Positions 54,870 to 64,000 are shown, counted from the stretch's first letter. The stretch: DNA of 64,000 nucleotides from an alpha proteobacterium MED-G09 (GCA_905182015.1 CAJIZT010000007.1:1-64000), one strand, 5' to 3'. Made by a program: numbers and translations. Notes: a model not told the origin generated them from the sequence alone.

Positions 54870-55811
54870 ATGAGAAATTTAAATAAAAACTCAACTCCTT
54901 ATAAAAAGTTTAATTTCTCCAAGCTACCTCCTTTTGCCAGAAAAAAAAAATTAACGTTAACAAAAAAAGAGACGGCCTCCCTAAGTAGGCTTGGTAAGGT
55001 GGTATCCTTAGATGAGGTTGATAAAATTTACCTCCCCCTTTCAGAGATTTTAGACACAATCATCAACAGCTCGAGGAGCCTAAATAAAAGTATTGATAGC
55101 CTTCTTAACCTTAACAAAACAAGGGGACCTTTTATAATTGGTGTTGCAGGATCGGTGGCAGTAGGAAAATCAACCTTCTCTAAAATAATAAAAGAACTTC
55201 TTGGCAGAAGCTTAGGCGGCCTCAAGGTAGATATTGTGACCACAGACGGTTTTTTATTTCCTAATGAATATCTGGAAAAAAATAGCATAATGGAGAAAAA
55301 GGGATTTCCTGAAAGCTACGATACTGAAACGTTTTTTGAATTTTTATCTCAAATTAAAAGGGGAAAGAAAGAGGTTCTGGCTCCAGTTTATTCTCACCTT
55401 CTCTACAATATTTCGCCTTCAAAAAAAATAAAAATAAAGAGCCCTGATGTATTGATTTTAGAAGGCATTAACATACTTCAGACTTCTGAAAATAAAAATT
55501 TAACTTTAGTGGCTTCAGACTTCTTTGACCTCTCAATCTATATTGACGCAGAAGAAAAATATTTGAGAGAATGGTTTGTGAAGAGATTCTTATCTCTAAA
55601 GGTAGAGGCCTCTAACAATAAAGAGTCTCACCTTAATAGGCTTTCATCAATACCTGATGATGAGGCGGCTAACATCGCAAAATCAATATGGAAGAAGATT
55701 AATTTAGTAAACCTAAATGAAAATATTTTGCCAACGAGAGGCAGGGCCGACCTAGTTATAAAGAAAATTAAAGATCATAAGATTGACGAAATATGGTTAA
55801 GAAATATTTAA
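54870..55811 (+). CDS. coaA: Type I pantothenate kinase
   Basis: A 313-residue P-loop kinase committing pantothenate to coenzyme A synthesis. The Walker A is GVAGSVAVGKSTFSKII (about 91-107). TTDGFLFPNEYLE near 127, KGFPESYD near 142, PVYSHLLYNI near 172 and LILEGINILQ near 194 follow in the family order. Length is typical of the E. coli CoaA type. It follows hisE in many alphaproteobacteria. With coaE at 48894, two CoA-pathway genes lie in this arm. Confidence 0.95.
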   Translation: MRNLNKNSTPYKKFNFSKLPPFARKKKLTLTKKETASLSRLGKVVSLDEVDKIYLPLSEILDTIINSSRSLNKSIDSLLNLNKTRGPFIIGVAGSVAVGKSTFSKIIKELLGRSLGGLKVDIVTTDGFLFPNEYLEKNSIMEKKGFPESYDTETFFEFLSQIKRGKKEVLAPVYSHLLYNISPSKKIKIKSPDVLILEGINILQTSENKNLTLVASDFFDLSIYIDAEEKYLREWFVKRFLSLKVEASNNKESHLNRLSSIPDDEAANIAKSIWKKINLVNLNENILPTRGRADLVIKKIKDHKIDEIWLRNI

Positions 55812-55829
55812 TTGTGGTAATATAAAACT

Positions 55830-56648
55830 ATGAAAAAAAGAATTAAAATATCAATCGTAGGGGCCGCAGGTAAAATGGGGTCTCAAATAGCCCTCCAGGT
55901 TCTTAATTCAGAGATTTTTGAGCTTGTTGGAGTAATAGAGGCAAAGGGCTCTCAGTCTCTCGGTAAAGATATTGCATCGATTATTGGTATTGATAAAACT
56001 GGAATTACTATCACAGAGGATTCTCTTGGCTGTGTTTTAAACTCTGATGCTATCATCGATTTTAGTTCACCTAATTCAACAGTCGCAATTTGCGAGTTGA
56101 CGGCACAGGCCAGGAAGGTTCATGTCATAGGAACAACAGGCTTTAGTGATAGGCAAGAAGATCAGATATTGGCTGCCTCTAGACACGCAACTATTATTAA
56201 GTCCGGCAATATGAGTTTAGGAATAAATGCACTTCTTGGATCCATTGAAAAACTTTCTGGTGTACTTGATGATTCATGGGATATAGAGATTTCCGACATG
56301 CACCATAAGCATAAAGCTGATTCTCCTTCTGGAACTGCTCTTGATTTAGCAGAGGCAGCAGCAAGTGGGCGAGGTGTTGATCTAGAATCGGTGAAGGATA
56401 TCGCGAGGAACGGTAATGCCTTGAAGAGAAAAGACGGTGATATAGGGATTGTTTCATTAAGGGGTGGTTCTGTTATTGGTGACCACTCAGTAATTTTTGC
56501 TGGAGACGGAGAAAGAGTTGTCCTCTCTCACTTTGCCGAGAATAGGAATATTTTTGTTAAAGGCGCCTTGCGCTCCGCTCAATGGGGTATTGACAAAGGC
56601 CCTGGACTTTTTTCTACCAAAGATGTTCTCGGGTTTAATAAATTATAG
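55830..56648 (+). CDS. dapB: 4-hydroxy-tetrahydrodipicolinate reductase
   Basis: A 272-residue NAD(P)H-dependent enzyme of the lysine/diaminopimelate pathway. IVGAAGKMGSQIA (about 9-21) is the nucleotide loop, IDFSSP near 75, GTTGFS near 101, SGNMSLGINAL near 128, and the catalytic DMHHKHKADSPSGTAL (about 155-170) contains the His-His and Lys. Length is normal. Ten bases before gpmA. Confidence 0.97.
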   Translation: MKKRIKISIVGAAGKMGSQIALQVLNSEIFELVGVIEAKGSQSLGKDIASIIGIDKTGITITEDSLGCVLNSDAIIDFSSPNSTVAICELTAQARKVHVIGTTGFSDRQEDQILAASRHATIIKSGNMSLGINALLGSIEKLSGVLDDSWDIEISDMHHKHKADSPSGTALDLAEAAASGRGVDLESVKDIARNGNALKRKDGDIGIVSLRGGSVIGDHSVIFAGDGERVVLSHFAENRNIFVKGALRSAQWGIDKGPGLFSTKDVLGFNKL

Positions 56649-56657
56649 GAAAATGAA

Positions 56658-57257
56658 ATGGCGTATCTTACTCTCGTGAGACATGGACAAAGCGAATGGA
56701 ATAAGAAAAACTTATTTACCGGATGGGAAAACCCTGGACTAACAGACCAAGGACTCAGTGAAGCGAGAGAAACCGGTCTTGCATTAAAAGCAGGTGGTTT
56801 AAAATATGATTATCTTTATACATCTGTTTTGGATAGGGCAATTCATACTGCGAATATTATTTTAGACGCACTAGATGTAAGGGAAATTAAAACAATCAGA
56901 AATATGGCGTTAAATGAACGAGATTATGGAGATCTGACAGGATTAAATAAAGATGATGCAAGGAAGAAATGGGGAGAAAAGCAAGTTCATATCTGGCGTC
57001 GGTCATATGATATTCCACCTCCATCAGGCGAAAGCTTAAAAGATACAGCGGATAGAGTTTTGCCATATTTTAGGAAAGAAATCCTACCACTTATAGTTGA
57101 TGGAAATAGCGTATTAATAAGCGCACATGGAAATTCACTGAGGGCGCTTGCAATGTTTATTGAATCGTTAACTTCTGAAGAAATATTAAAAAAAGAAATA
57201 TCAACCGGTCAGCCCATAACCTACAAATACAAAGATAATAGTTTTATAGAAATTTGA
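56658..57257 (+). CDS. gpmA: 2,3-bisphosphoglycerate-dependent phosphoglycerate mutase
   Basis: A 199-residue glycolytic mutase. [18 protein letters not shown] (about 6-23) contains the phospho-accepting His9, [15 protein letters not shown] (about 55-69) the second Arg, [14 protein letters not shown] (about 85-98) the conserved Glu, and [11 protein letters not shown] (about 154-164) the second catalytic His. It is shorter than the about 250-residue E. coli enzyme, as is common in alphaproteobacteria. Between dapB and nth. Confidence 0.94.
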   Translation: MAYLTLVRHGQSEWNKKNLFTGWENPGLTDQGLSEARETGLALKAGGLKYDYLYTSVLDRAIHTANIILDALDVREIKTIRNMALNERDYGDLTGLNKDDARKKWGEKQVHIWRRSYDIPPPSGESLKDTADRVLPYFRKEILPLIVDGNSVLISAHGNSLRALAMFIESLTSEEILKKEISTGQPITYKYKDNSFIEI

Positions 57258-57294
57258 TCTATTTAAAATAATTCCATCGCGATAGGATTTCTTC

Positions 57295-57948
57295 ATGAAA
57301 AAGCACGAAAGGGCGGAAAAGATAGTTTCTATCCTAGAAAGGGAGTATAAAGAAACACCCGTTCCCCTTGATCATAATAGTCCTTATACCTTGCTAGTGG
57401 CTGTCTTGTTATCGGCGCAATGTACTGACGAGAGGGTTAATAAGGTAACTCCAATTTTATTTCAAAAAGCCAACACCCCAGAAGATATGATGCGTATATC
57501 TTATGACGAGGTGTATTCAATAATTAAACCTTGCGGACTTGGCCCTAAGAAAGCCAAGGCAATTATTCAGTTATCGAGAATCTTGACTGAAAACTATAAT
57601 ATGGTTGTACCTCAGAATATCGATCTCCTTGAGGAATTACCAGGGGTTGGCCATAAGACAGCCTCTGTAGTTATTAGTCAGGCATTTGGCATTCCTTCTT
57701 TTCCAGTAGACACCCATATCCATAGGCTTGCTCAAAGATGGGGACTAACTAATGGAAAGAATGTTAAACAAACAGAGCTAGATCTTAAAAGGATTTTTAA
57801 TCAAGACAAATGGAACAAGCTTCATCTGCAAATAATTTTTTGGGGACGAGAGTTTTGTTCTGCACGCTCTTGTTGGGGTATTGAGTGCGAAATATGCCAA
57901 TCTTGTTACCCAAAAAGAAAAAGAAAGTTTATTCATAAAAAACCTTAA
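57295..57948 (+). CDS. nth: Endonuclease III
   Basis: A 217-residue base-excision-repair glycosylase/AP lyase for oxidised pyrimidines. LLSAQCTDERVNKVTP (about 38-53) and the helix-hairpin-helix LEELPGVGHKTASVV (about 108-122), with the catalytic Lys after GVGHKT, are present. The catalytic Asp lies in PVDTHIHRLAQRWG (about 136-149). The C-terminus has the [4Fe-4S] ligands C-x6-C-x2-C-x5-C (CSARSCWGIECEICQSCYP region). Ends six bases from the convergent dnaJ stop. Confidence 0.96.
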   Translation: MKKHERAEKIVSILEREYKETPVPLDHNSPYTLLVAVLLSAQCTDERVNKVTPILFQKANTPEDMMRISYDEVYSIIKPCGLGPKKAKAIIQLSRILTENYNMVVPQNIDLLEELPGVGHKTASVVISQAFGIPSFPVDTHIHRLAQRWGLTNGKNVKQTELDLKRIFNQDKWNKLHLQIIFWGREFCSARSCWGIECEICQSCYPKRKRKFIHKKP

Positions 57949-57954
57949 TAACTC

Positions 57955-59079
57955 TTAACCAGTAAAAAATCTTTTCAGATTATCAAGATATCCATTTGTC
58001 TCGGGGCTACTTTTCTTTGTATTAATTTCAGAAAATTCTTCTAATATTTTCCTTTGCTTGCTGTTAAGCTTTGTCGGAACTTCAACGTGTATTTCAACAT
58101 ATAAATCACCCAGCCTGTTTGTCTGCAAAACAGGCATACCTTTGCCCTTCAAGCGAAACTGCCTTCCATTTTGACACCCCTCAGGTATGGTAATCCTTAA
58201 TTTTTTTCCATCGGGTGTTGGAACTTCTATTTGGCCGCCTAGTGCAGCTGTTGCAAAGCTAATAGGAACTTCGCTTAATACGTCTGAATCACTTCGATTG
58301 AAGAACTCATTGGCCTTAACAGATATAAATACATAGAGGTCCCCAGAAGGGCCCCCGTTTTCTCCGGCCTCACCTTCTCCGCCCAGCCTAATACGTGTTC
58401 CATCATCGACTCCGCGAGGTATAGCTACCGAGAGTTTTCTTTTCTTTTTAACTCGACCAGTTCCTGAACAACTTCTGCAAGGATTTTCAATCATTGTGCC
58501 TTTACCTGCACATACACTACATGTTCTTTCTAAGGTAAAAAATCCTTGTGTTGCTCTAACAGTTCCAGATCCTCCGCACTGCTGACATGTGGATCTCATA
58601 CTCCCGGTTGCCGCCCCTGAACTATCACAATCCTCACAACCAGCTGCAGAATTTATCATAAGATCCCTACTTGTTCCAAAGTAAGCATCTTTAAATTCTA
58701 TTTCTACTTCGGCCCTGAGATCAGAACCACGCGACTGACCTTGCTGCCTTGATCCTTGACTAGATTGCCTACCGGAACCACCAAAGAGATCTTCGAATAT
58801 ATCTGAGAAATTTCCTCCAAATCCACCACCTGCACCACCACCCATTCCACCTGCTTGCGCCCCGGCATGCCCAAATTGATCGTATCCAGCTCTGGTTTGA
58901 GGGTCTTTTAAGCTATCGTAAGCTTCGCTTATTTCCTTGAATCGCGTTTCAGCACTAGCATCGCCTTGATTGCTGTCGGGGTGATTTTCTTTAGCTAGGT
59001 TTCTAAAGGCTTTTTTGATTTCTGCATCAGAAGCATTCTTTTGGATACCTAGAACATCATAGTAATCTCTTTTTGCCAT
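57955..59079 (-). CDS. dnaJ: Chaperone DnaJ
   Basis: A 374-residue Hsp40 co-chaperone. The J domain (1-70) has the HPD motif in ENHPDSNQGD. A Gly-rich linker (about 75-105) follows, then the zinc-binding domain with four CxxCxGxG-like repeats (CEDCDSSG, CQQCGGSG, CSVCAGKG, CRSCSGTG, about 148-208), and two C-terminal substrate-binding domains. Length is standard. It follows dnaK by 33 bases on the minus strand, forming grpE-dnaK-dnaJ. Confidence 0.98.
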   Translation of the reverse strand: MAKRDYYDVLGIQKNASDAEIKKAFRNLAKENHPDSNQGDASAETRFKEISEAYDSLKDPQTRAGYDQFGHAGAQAGGMGGGAGGGFGGNFSDIFEDLFGGSGRQSSQGSRQQGQSRGSDLRAEVEIEFKDAYFGTSRDLMINSAAGCEDCDSSGAATGSMRSTCQQCGGSGTVRATQGFFTLERTCSVCAGKGTMIENPCRSCSGTGRVKKKRKLSVAIPRGVDDGTRIRLGGEGEAGENGGPSGDLYVFISVKANEFFNRSDSDVLSEVPISFATAALGGQIEVPTPDGKKLRITIPEGCQNGRQFRLKGKGMPVLQTNRLGDLYVEIHVEVPTKLNSKQRKILEEFSEINTKKSSPETNGYLDNLKRFFTG

Positions 59080-59112
59080 ATGCGCTCTAACCGGATAATT
59101 TAAATTTTAACT

Positions 59113-61032
59113 TTAATTTTTTTCTTCCTCTTTTACTTCTTCGGCTTCCTCTTTTACTTCTTCGTAGTCTGCGTCGACTATATCAGAATCTTCTTTCGCT
59201 CCCTGACCTTCTGGGCCGGCTGCCTCTTGCTCTTGTTTGTATAACTTCTCTCCAATCTTCATTGCTGCCTGAGAAAGTGTAGCTGTATTTTCTTGGATTG
59301 CAGAGAGTTCTTCGCTTTCTAAGGCCTCTTTTAATTCCTTAACGGCTTCTTCAACAGGACCCTTTTCTTCATCAGTAATTTTATCTCCCGCATCAATAAC
59401 ACCTTTTTCTGCAGAATGAATAATAGCCTCTGCTTGATTTTTTGCATCCACAAGATCCCTTATTTTTTTGTCTGCCTCAGCATTAGATTCAGCTTCCTTA
59501 ATCATTGTCTCTATCTCTTCATCGCTTAAGCCGCCCGAAGATTCAATAGTAATTTTTTGTTCTTTTCCTGTTGCCTTATCGGTTGCGGAAACAGAAACAA
59601 TACCATTTGCGTCAATATCGAAAGCAACATCAATTTGTGGTATTCCCCTTGAGGCCGGGCTAATTCCCTCTAAATTAAATTGTCCCAAAAGCTTATTGTC
59701 ATTCGCCATTTCTCTTTCACCCTGACACACTCTTATTGTTACGGCGGATTGATTATCTTCAGCGGTTGAGAAAACTTGAGATTTTTTGGTAGGAATCGTT
59801 GTATTTTTATCTATTAGTCTCGTGAAAACACCTCCTAAAGTCTCTATTCCTAAGGATAAAGGAGTTACATCAAGAAGTAATACATCCTTTACATCTCCCT
59901 GAAGAACGCCGGCCTGAATAGCTGCCCCCATCGCAACAACCTCGTCTGGGTTCACAGACATATTCGGTTCTTGTTTAAAAAATTTTTTCACAACTTCTCT
60001 TATCTTAGGCATTCTTGTTTGGCCACCAACGAGAACAACTTCATCAATTTTTGAAGCATCTATTCCTGCATCTTTAAGAGCAGCCCTACAAGGAATAATA
60101 GTTTTTTCGACTAATTTTTCTACAAGCTCTTCAAGAGCTGATCTTGTTAACTTATAAGTAAGATGCTTCGGCCCACTTTGATCTGCCGTAATAAAAGGAA
60201 GATTAACTTCAGTCTGAGATGCTGATGATAGCTCAATTTTAGCTTTTTCTGCAGCCTCTTTTAACCTTTGTAGAGCTAGTTTGTCTTGTCGAAGATCTAC
60301 ACTATTTTCTTTCTTAAACTCATCTGCGAGATGATTAACAAGGGCTGCGTCAAAATCCTCTCCACCAAGGAATGTGTCACCATTGACTGATTTAACCTCA
60401 AAAACACCATCTCCTATTTCTAATATTGAAATATCAAAAGTTCCACCTCCCAGGTCATAAACGGCTATCATACCAGCCTCTTTTTTCTCTAGGCCATATG
60501 AAAGAGCGGCTGCTGTAGGTTCGTTTATTATTCTAAGAACCTCTAGACCTGCAATTTTCCCCGCATCTTTAGTCGCCTGTCTTTGGGCATCATTAAAGTA
60601 TGCCGGCACTGTGATCACAGCTTGGTCAACCTTTTCGCCAAGATAATCCTCGGCTGTTTCCTTCATCTTTTGTAAAATAAAAGCTGATATTTGAGCGGGT
60701 GAATATTTTTCACCTTCGGCCTCGACATAAGCATCTCCATTATCACCCTTAACTATAGTATATGGGACCATTCCTTGATCTTCTTTTGTCGCAGGATCAT
60801 CAAATGATCTTCCTATCAATCTTTTAACTGCAAACAAAGTATTTTCAGGATTAGTGACCGCCTGCCGTTTTGCAGGCTGACCTATAAGGCGCTCATTCTT
60901 TTCATCAAAAGAAACCATTGACGGAGTTGTTCTTGCTCCTTCAGAATTTTCAAGGACTTTTGGTTGAGATCCTTCCATAATAGAAACACAACTATTCGTT
61001 GTTCCAAGATCAATACCTATAACTTTACCCAT
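59113..61032 (-). CDS. dnaK: Chaperone DnaK (Hsp70)
   Basis: A 639-residue Hsp70. ATG 61032 is preceded by AAGGAG and gives the standard [21 protein letters not shown] start; a longer in-frame extension of 37 codons upstream is rejected. [14 protein letters not shown] (about 193-206) and [12 protein letters not shown] (about 334-345) are the Hsp70 signatures. The substrate-binding domain and lid follow, ending in an acidic tail with repeated EVKEE. Lies between grpE and dnaJ on the minus strand. Confidence 0.98.
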   Translation of the reverse strand: MGKVIGIDLGTTNSCVSIMEGSQPKVLENSEGARTTPSMVSFDEKNERLIGQPAKRQAVTNPENTLFAVKRLIGRSFDDPATKEDQGMVPYTIVKGDNGDAYVEAEGEKYSPAQISAFILQKMKETAEDYLGEKVDQAVITVPAYFNDAQRQATKDAGKIAGLEVLRIINEPTAAALSYGLEKKEAGMIAVYDLGGGTFDISILEIGDGVFEVKSVNGDTFLGGEDFDAALVNHLADEFKKENSVDLRQDKLALQRLKEAAEKAKIELSSASQTEVNLPFITADQSGPKHLTYKLTRSALEELVEKLVEKTIIPCRAALKDAGIDASKIDEVVLVGGQTRMPKIREVVKKFFKQEPNMSVNPDEVVAMGAAIQAGVLQGDVKDVLLLDVTPLSLGIETLGGVFTRLIDKNTTIPTKKSQVFSTAEDNQSAVTIRVCQGEREMANDNKLLGQFNLEGISPASRGIPQIDVAFDIDANGIVSVSATDKATGKEQKITIESSGGLSDEEIETMIKEAESNAEADKKIRDLVDAKNQAEAIIHSAEKGVIDAGDKITDEEKGPVEEAVKELKEALESEELSAIQENTATLSQAAMKIGEKLYKQEQEAAGPEGQGAKEDSDIVDADYEEVKEEAEEVKEEEKN

Positions 61033-61077
61033 GACAATATTCTCCTTTGTTTGGATATATAAAACTAATACATTTCT

Positions 61078-61106
61078 TATATGGCTATTGTTTTCTTTGT
61101 TACAAG
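61078..61106 (-). promoter_or_regulatory. Candidate heat-shock (sigma-32-type) promoter of dnaK
   Basis: On the minus strand CTTGTAA (61100-61106) is followed after 15 bases by CCATATA (61078-61084), about 45 bases before the dnaK ATG. This approximates the alphaproteobacterial RpoH pattern CTTG-N17/18-CYTATNT as I recall it. No CIRCE inverted repeat was seen near grpE or dnaK. A single AT-rich match, hence modest confidence. Confidence 0.35.
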
Positions 61107-61123
61107 AACCAGGTGTAAGTTTT

Positions 61124-61693
61124 TTATTTTTTTGATGAAACACCTACTTTTGCAGGTCTAATTAATCTTTTGTCTAATATATAACCCAGGTCAATAACCT
61201 GTGTAACAAAACCGGGTTCATGATCTTTTGAGGGTGTCTCAAACAATGCTTCGTGGAAAAGAGGGTCAAATTTTTCATTTATAGGATTAATTTGCTTTAT
61301 TCCATGTCTTTCAAGAAGCGATGTTATATCTTTCTCGGTAGCCGTGATGCCCTCGACAAAAGAGTCATAGTTTATTTCTTCAGACGTCTTTATGGACCCT
61401 AGCGCTCTTTGTAGATTATCTAAAACTGGAACAAAGTCTTTAACAAAAATACTTATCCCAACTTTATAGGCTTCAGCCCTTTCTTTTTCAGCTCTCTTCC
61501 TTATATTTTCAATCTCTGCCGCCGACCTCAATAACCTGTCCTCAAGATCTGTTATCTTCTCCTCATCAGATACCTCAGCTATTTTATCCTCATCAGATAC
61601 CTCAGCATGAGTGGCTTTATTTTCATTAAGTTCTTTTTCAATATTTTCTTCAATGTTGCCCTCGGCAGACTCTTTTTGGTTTTTTTCTTTCAT
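61124..61693 (-). CDS. grpE: Nucleotide exchange factor GrpE
   Basis: A 189-residue DnaK nucleotide-exchange factor. After an acidic, low-complexity N-terminus comes the long coiled coil ([26 protein letters not shown], about 51-76). The beta domain follows, with [20 protein letters not shown] (about 136-155) and the terminal [21 protein letters not shown] signature. A nine-residue tandem duplication sits in the N-terminal tail. It precedes dnaK; the hrcA repressor gene often found upstream is absent, and rph lies divergently instead. Confidence 0.95.
   Translation of the reverse strand: MKEKNQKESAEGNIEENIEKELNENKATHAEVSDEDKIAEVSDEEKITDLEDRLLRSAAEIENIRKRAEKERAEAYKVGISIFVKDFVPVLDNLQRALGSIKTSEEINYDSFVEGITATEKDITSLLERHGIKQINPINEKFDPLFHEALFETPSKDHEPGFVTQVIDLGYILDKRLIRPAKVGVSSKK
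61553..61606 (-). repeat. 27-bp in-frame tandem duplication within grpE
   Basis: Two adjacent 27-base units (61580-61606 and 61553-61579), identical except for two bases, encode AEVSDEDKI and AEVSDEEKI. The 20 bases at the start of each unit are identical. Frame is kept, and the repeat lies in the disordered acidic tail, so it is probably neutral. Confidence 0.9.
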
Positions 61694-61821
61694 CGATTAT
61701 ATTCCTTATAAATTTATAGTTCCGGCAACAACAAAGTTAAAATTGATAGCACCATAATGTGTTATGTGTGGTATATGATAGAGTTTTTCAACCCAAATAT
61801 ACAAAAAAATTGAGATAACGT

Positions 61822-62544
61822 ATGATGAGACCATCTGGAAGACAGATTAATGAGTTAAGAAAAATTGATATAGACTTAGGTGTATCAAAGCATGCAGAGG
61901 GATCTTGTTTAGTAAAATTTGGTGATACCCATGTTTTATGCACAGCCTCTGTTGAAAATCGAGTCCCCCCTTGGTTAAGAAATTCAGGGTCGGGATGGGT
62001 TACTGCCGAATATGGCATGCTCCCTCGGTCAACTGGCGATCGGATGAGAAGAGAGGCATCTTCAGGGAAGCAATCAGGAAGAACTCAAGAAATTCAAAGA
62101 TTAATTGGAAGATCATTGCGAGCGATTATAGACCTTAAAGCTCTTGGGGAGTTTCAAATAAGTGTTGATTGCGATGTTATTCAAGCTGATGGAGGAACAA
62201 GAACGGCCTCTGTAACGGGCGCTTGGGTGGCGTTAAGGGAGGCTGTTAATGGCCTTTTAAGCTCTCGAGCAATTAAGAACGATCCCATAACTGGCTGCGT
62301 AGGAGCTGTTTCTTGCGGAATATATAAAGGCAGTGCCGTTTTAGATCTTGATTATGATGAAGACTCCGTAGCTGAGGCTGATGCAAATTTTGTTCTCACT
62401 GATAAAGGTGGTATTGTTGAGATTCAAGCAACTGCAGAAACTTTTCCATTTTCTGAAAATAAATTTTCTGATTTATTTGCCCTAGCACAAACAGGAATAC
62501 AAGAAATAAATGTTATACAAAAAAACCTTTTTCTTAAAATATAA
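61822..62544 (+). CDS. rph: Ribonuclease PH
   Basis: A 240-residue phosphorolytic exoribonuclease trimming tRNA 3' ends. [18 protein letters not shown] (about 3-20), [17 protein letters not shown] (about 57-73), [18 protein letters not shown] (about 83-100) with phosphate-binding Arg, [18 protein letters not shown] (about 117-134) and [18 protein letters not shown] (about 175-192) are all classic. Full length, so presumably active. Divergent from grpE across 128 bases; rdgB follows after three bases. Confidence 0.97.
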   Translation: MMRPSGRQINELRKIDIDLGVSKHAEGSCLVKFGDTHVLCTASVENRVPPWLRNSGSGWVTAEYGMLPRSTGDRMRREASSGKQSGRTQEIQRLIGRSLRAIIDLKALGEFQISVDCDVIQADGGTRTASVTGAWVALREAVNGLLSSRAIKNDPITGCVGAVSCGIYKGSAVLDLDYDEDSVAEADANFVLTDKGGIVEIQATAETFPFSENKFSDLFALAQTGIQEINVIQKNLFLKI

Positions 62545-62547
62545 GAC

Positions 62548-63156
62548 ATGAACAAAAAGATAAAAGATCAACAATTGATCATAGCAAGTCACAACAAAGG
62601 GAAGGTTAAAGAGATTAGTGACCTCCTCTCTGAGTATAGCTTAAGGGTCAGTTCTTCGAAAGACCATGGTATGGTCGAGCCCGAAGAGAATGGATCGTCT
62701 TTTGAAGAAAATGCATTAATTAAAGCCCTTGAGACATCCAGATATTGTAGTCTAGTTGCCCTTTCCGATGATTCCGGATTGTGCGTTAATGCCTTGGGCG
62801 GCGAGCCAGGAATTTACTCTGCAAGATGGGCGGGTCCCAAGAAAGATTTTTTAAAAGCATCTAAAGATATAGAGAAAAAATTAACCGAGTTCGGGTCTAG
62901 TGATTATTCTGCATATTTTATATGCGCCTTAGCTATTTGTTGGCCTGATGGAAAAAATAAGGTCTTTGAGGGCAGAATAAATGGAACACTAACCTTTCCT
63001 CCGAGAGGAAAGTTTGGGTTTGGGTATGATCCGATATTTATTCCCGAAGGACATGATAAAACTTTTGCTGAAATGGATCCGACATATAAACACAAAATAT
63101 CCCATAGATCGAAGGCCTTTGAATTATTTTCCAAGGAGCTCCTTGTTGAAAAATAA
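62548..63156 (+). CDS. rdgB: XTP/dITP pyrophosphatase (non-canonical purine NTPase)
   Basis: A 202-residue house-cleaning enzyme of the Ham1 family hydrolysing XTP and dITP. IIASHNKGKVKEI (about 10-22) is the substrate-binding start, SFEENALIKAL (about 51-61) and LSDDSGLCVNALGGEPGIYSARWAG (about 72-96) are catalytic segments, and GFGYDPIFIPEGHDKTFAEM plus SHRSKAF close the protein. Length is normal. rsmI starts inside its last codons. Confidence 0.96.
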   Translation: MNKKIKDQQLIIASHNKGKVKEISDLLSEYSLRVSSSKDHGMVEPEENGSSFEENALIKALETSRYCSLVALSDDSGLCVNALGGEPGIYSARWAGPKKDFLKASKDIEKKLTEFGSSDYSAYFICALAICWPDGKNKVFEGRINGTLTFPPRGKFGFGYDPIFIPEGHDKTFAEMDPTYKHKISHRSKAFELFSKELLVEK

Positions 63157-64000
63157 TAATAACTCCAATGGAACTCTAAACATAGTCTCACTTCCCATCG
63201 GAAACTTAAAAGATATTACTCTAAGGGCTCTAGAAACTTTAAATATGTCGGACATCATTTATTGTGAAGACACAAGAGTAACCATGAAGTTGACCAATCA
63301 CTATGATATAGACACAAAGCTAAAATCTTATCATGAGCATAGTACGGCAAAAGCAAGAGAAAAAATCATTGAGGAGCTCAAAGCGGGAAATAATATTGCC
63401 TTGGTATCTGATGCGGGGACTCCATTAATTTCCGACCCAGGCTATAAGCTAATAAAAGAGGTACAAAAAAAAGGATATAGAATCTCTTCTTCCCCCGGAG
63501 TTTCTTCCCCAATTATGGCCCTTAGTATATCTGGTATGCCAACGGATAAATTCTTTTTTATAGGTTTTCTACCCACAAAAACTAATGCAAAGAAAGAGTA
63601 TTTGCTGGAGATAAAAAATATAAAGGTCACAATAATACTATTTGAAAGTGCGAAGAGAGTTAAAAAAACCCTCGCTACCTTGCTTGAGTGTTTTGGAAAT
63701 AGAAAAATTTCTATTTGCCGCGAACTCACTAAAAAATTTGAAGAGGTTGTGACTGGCAGCACAGAAGATATTATTAAAAATTTTTCAAAAAGAGAATCCA
63801 TCAAAGGAGAAATAGTCATTGTTGTGGAGGGGGCAAACGACCTTGAAAATACAACAGGAGATATTGAATTAATGCTTTCAAACGCTCTATTATCAATGCC
63901 TGCATCGGAGGCGGCAAAAGAAGTATCAAAATTTACTAATCTTTCTAGAAAAGAGGTATATAATATGGCTCTAACTATGGCGAGGAAAATTAAAAAATGA
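63146..64000 (+). CDS. rsmI: 16S rRNA 2'-O-ribose C1402 methyltransferase RsmI
   Basis: A complete 284-residue tetrapyrrole-methylase-fold enzyme, its TGA being the last three bases of the window. LNIVSLPIGNLKDITLRALETL (about 11-32), YCEDTRVTMKL near 40, the SAM-binding ALVSDAGTPLISDPGYKL (about 86-103), SSPGVSSPIMALSISGMP and the late SICRELTKKFEEV segment identify RsmI. The frame is open further upstream inside rdgB, but no family-like sequence is there. TTG 63146, seven bases after AAGGAG, is the most likely start, overlapping rdgB by 11 bases. Confidence 0.92.
   Translation: MKNNNNSNGTLNIVSLPIGNLKDITLRALETLNMSDIIYCEDTRVTMKLTNHYDIDTKLKSYHEHSTAKAREKIIEELKAGNNIALVSDAGTPLISDPGYKLIKEVQKKGYRISSSPGVSSPIMALSISGMPTDKFFFIGFLPTKTNAKKEYLLEIKNIKVTIILFESAKRVKKTLATLLECFGNRKISICRELTKKFEEVVTGSTEDIIKNFSKRESIKGEIVIVVEGANDLENTTGDIELMLSNALLSMPASEAAKEVSKFTNLSRKEVYNMALTMARKIKK

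Noticed and set aside
61033-61143. N-terminally extended DnaK
   Set aside because: The extension overlaps grpE's stop, and the ATG at 61032 has a strong AAGGAG and gives the universal DnaK N-terminus.
63014-63145. RsmI starting at 63014 inside rdgB
   Set aside because: The additional 44 residues are the rdgB coding sequence read in another frame and lack family similarity.
1-64000. CRISPR arrays, insertion sequences, prophage or integrative elements, rRNA genes
   Set aside because: I saw no regularly spaced repeats, transposase or integrase genes, terminal inverted repeats or rRNA-like sequence anywhere in the window.

Overview
The window reads as a densely packed, AT-rich chromosome segment of an alphaproteobacterium. 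Three things point there. First, the gene order leuS-lptE-holA-parB-parA-rsmG-mnmG-mnmE-rho, then a gap, then ppsR-maf-aroE-coaE-dnaQ-fxsA-timA-smr-hisBHAFE is the origin-proximal layout of that class. Second, it carries small families largely confined to the class (DUF2794, DUF3576, the DUF1674/SdhAF4 type, TimA). Third, LolA, LptE and a TonB-dependent receptor show an LPS-bearing outer membrane. Low GC, very short gaps, many 1-8 bp overlaps and absence of mobile elements suggest a streamlined, possibly marine free-living lineage (inference; NhaD is compatible). I cannot name a genus.

Layout. 0.1-5.3 kb: a DUF2794 protein, two short-chain dehydrogenases (one of the 3-hydroxyacyl-CoA dehydrogenase type II kind), a BI-1 membrane protein, PhhB, an EamA exporter and a quinone oxidoreductase. 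5.4-14.4 kb: a SpoU-type methyltransferase, rlmN, argG, folD, yggT, an M13 peptidase, another SDR and a DsbD/ScsB thiol-disulfide reductase. 14.6-22.3 kb: tsaD-gpsA-yciI, sdhAF4, rsmB-rpe-purH and nhaD. 22.4-24.8 kb: btuB behind a cobalamin riboswitch, then tRNA-Gly. 24.9-28.4 kb: an unusual ribbon-helix-helix/PII fusion gene heading a unit with cnoX, a Lon N-domain protein and a Trm112 protein, then a convergent UbiH-like monooxygenase. 28.5-34.7 kb: ftsK-lolA, an orphan PotD-like protein, xth, an atypical response regulator and yggS.

34.8-46.1 kb is the left flank of the presumed origin (DUF3576, leuS, lptE and holA on +; parB to rho on -), with a perfect parS palindrome between mnmG and mnmE. 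46.15-46.6 kb is a gene-free AT-rich gap that I interpret as oriC. 46.6-57.9 kb is the right flank, nearly all on +: ppsR to dnaQ, timA-smr, the histidine block, coaA, dapB, gpmA and nth. 58-64 kb holds grpE-dnaK-dnaJ on - and rph-rdgB-rsmI on +.

Most of the window is ordinary core genome. The best candidate for something undescribed is the in-frame fusion of a DNA-binding ribbon-helix-helix domain to a complete PII nitrogen-signalling protein (24895-25389). It has a well-placed internal ribosome binding site that could also yield free PII. Secondary points are the origin/parS architecture, the riboswitch with a visible ribosome-site-sequestering helix, a receiver-like regulator lacking the phospho-acceptor, and several genes missing from conserved neighbourhoods (secB, mltA, hslVU, hrcA, hemE/hemH).
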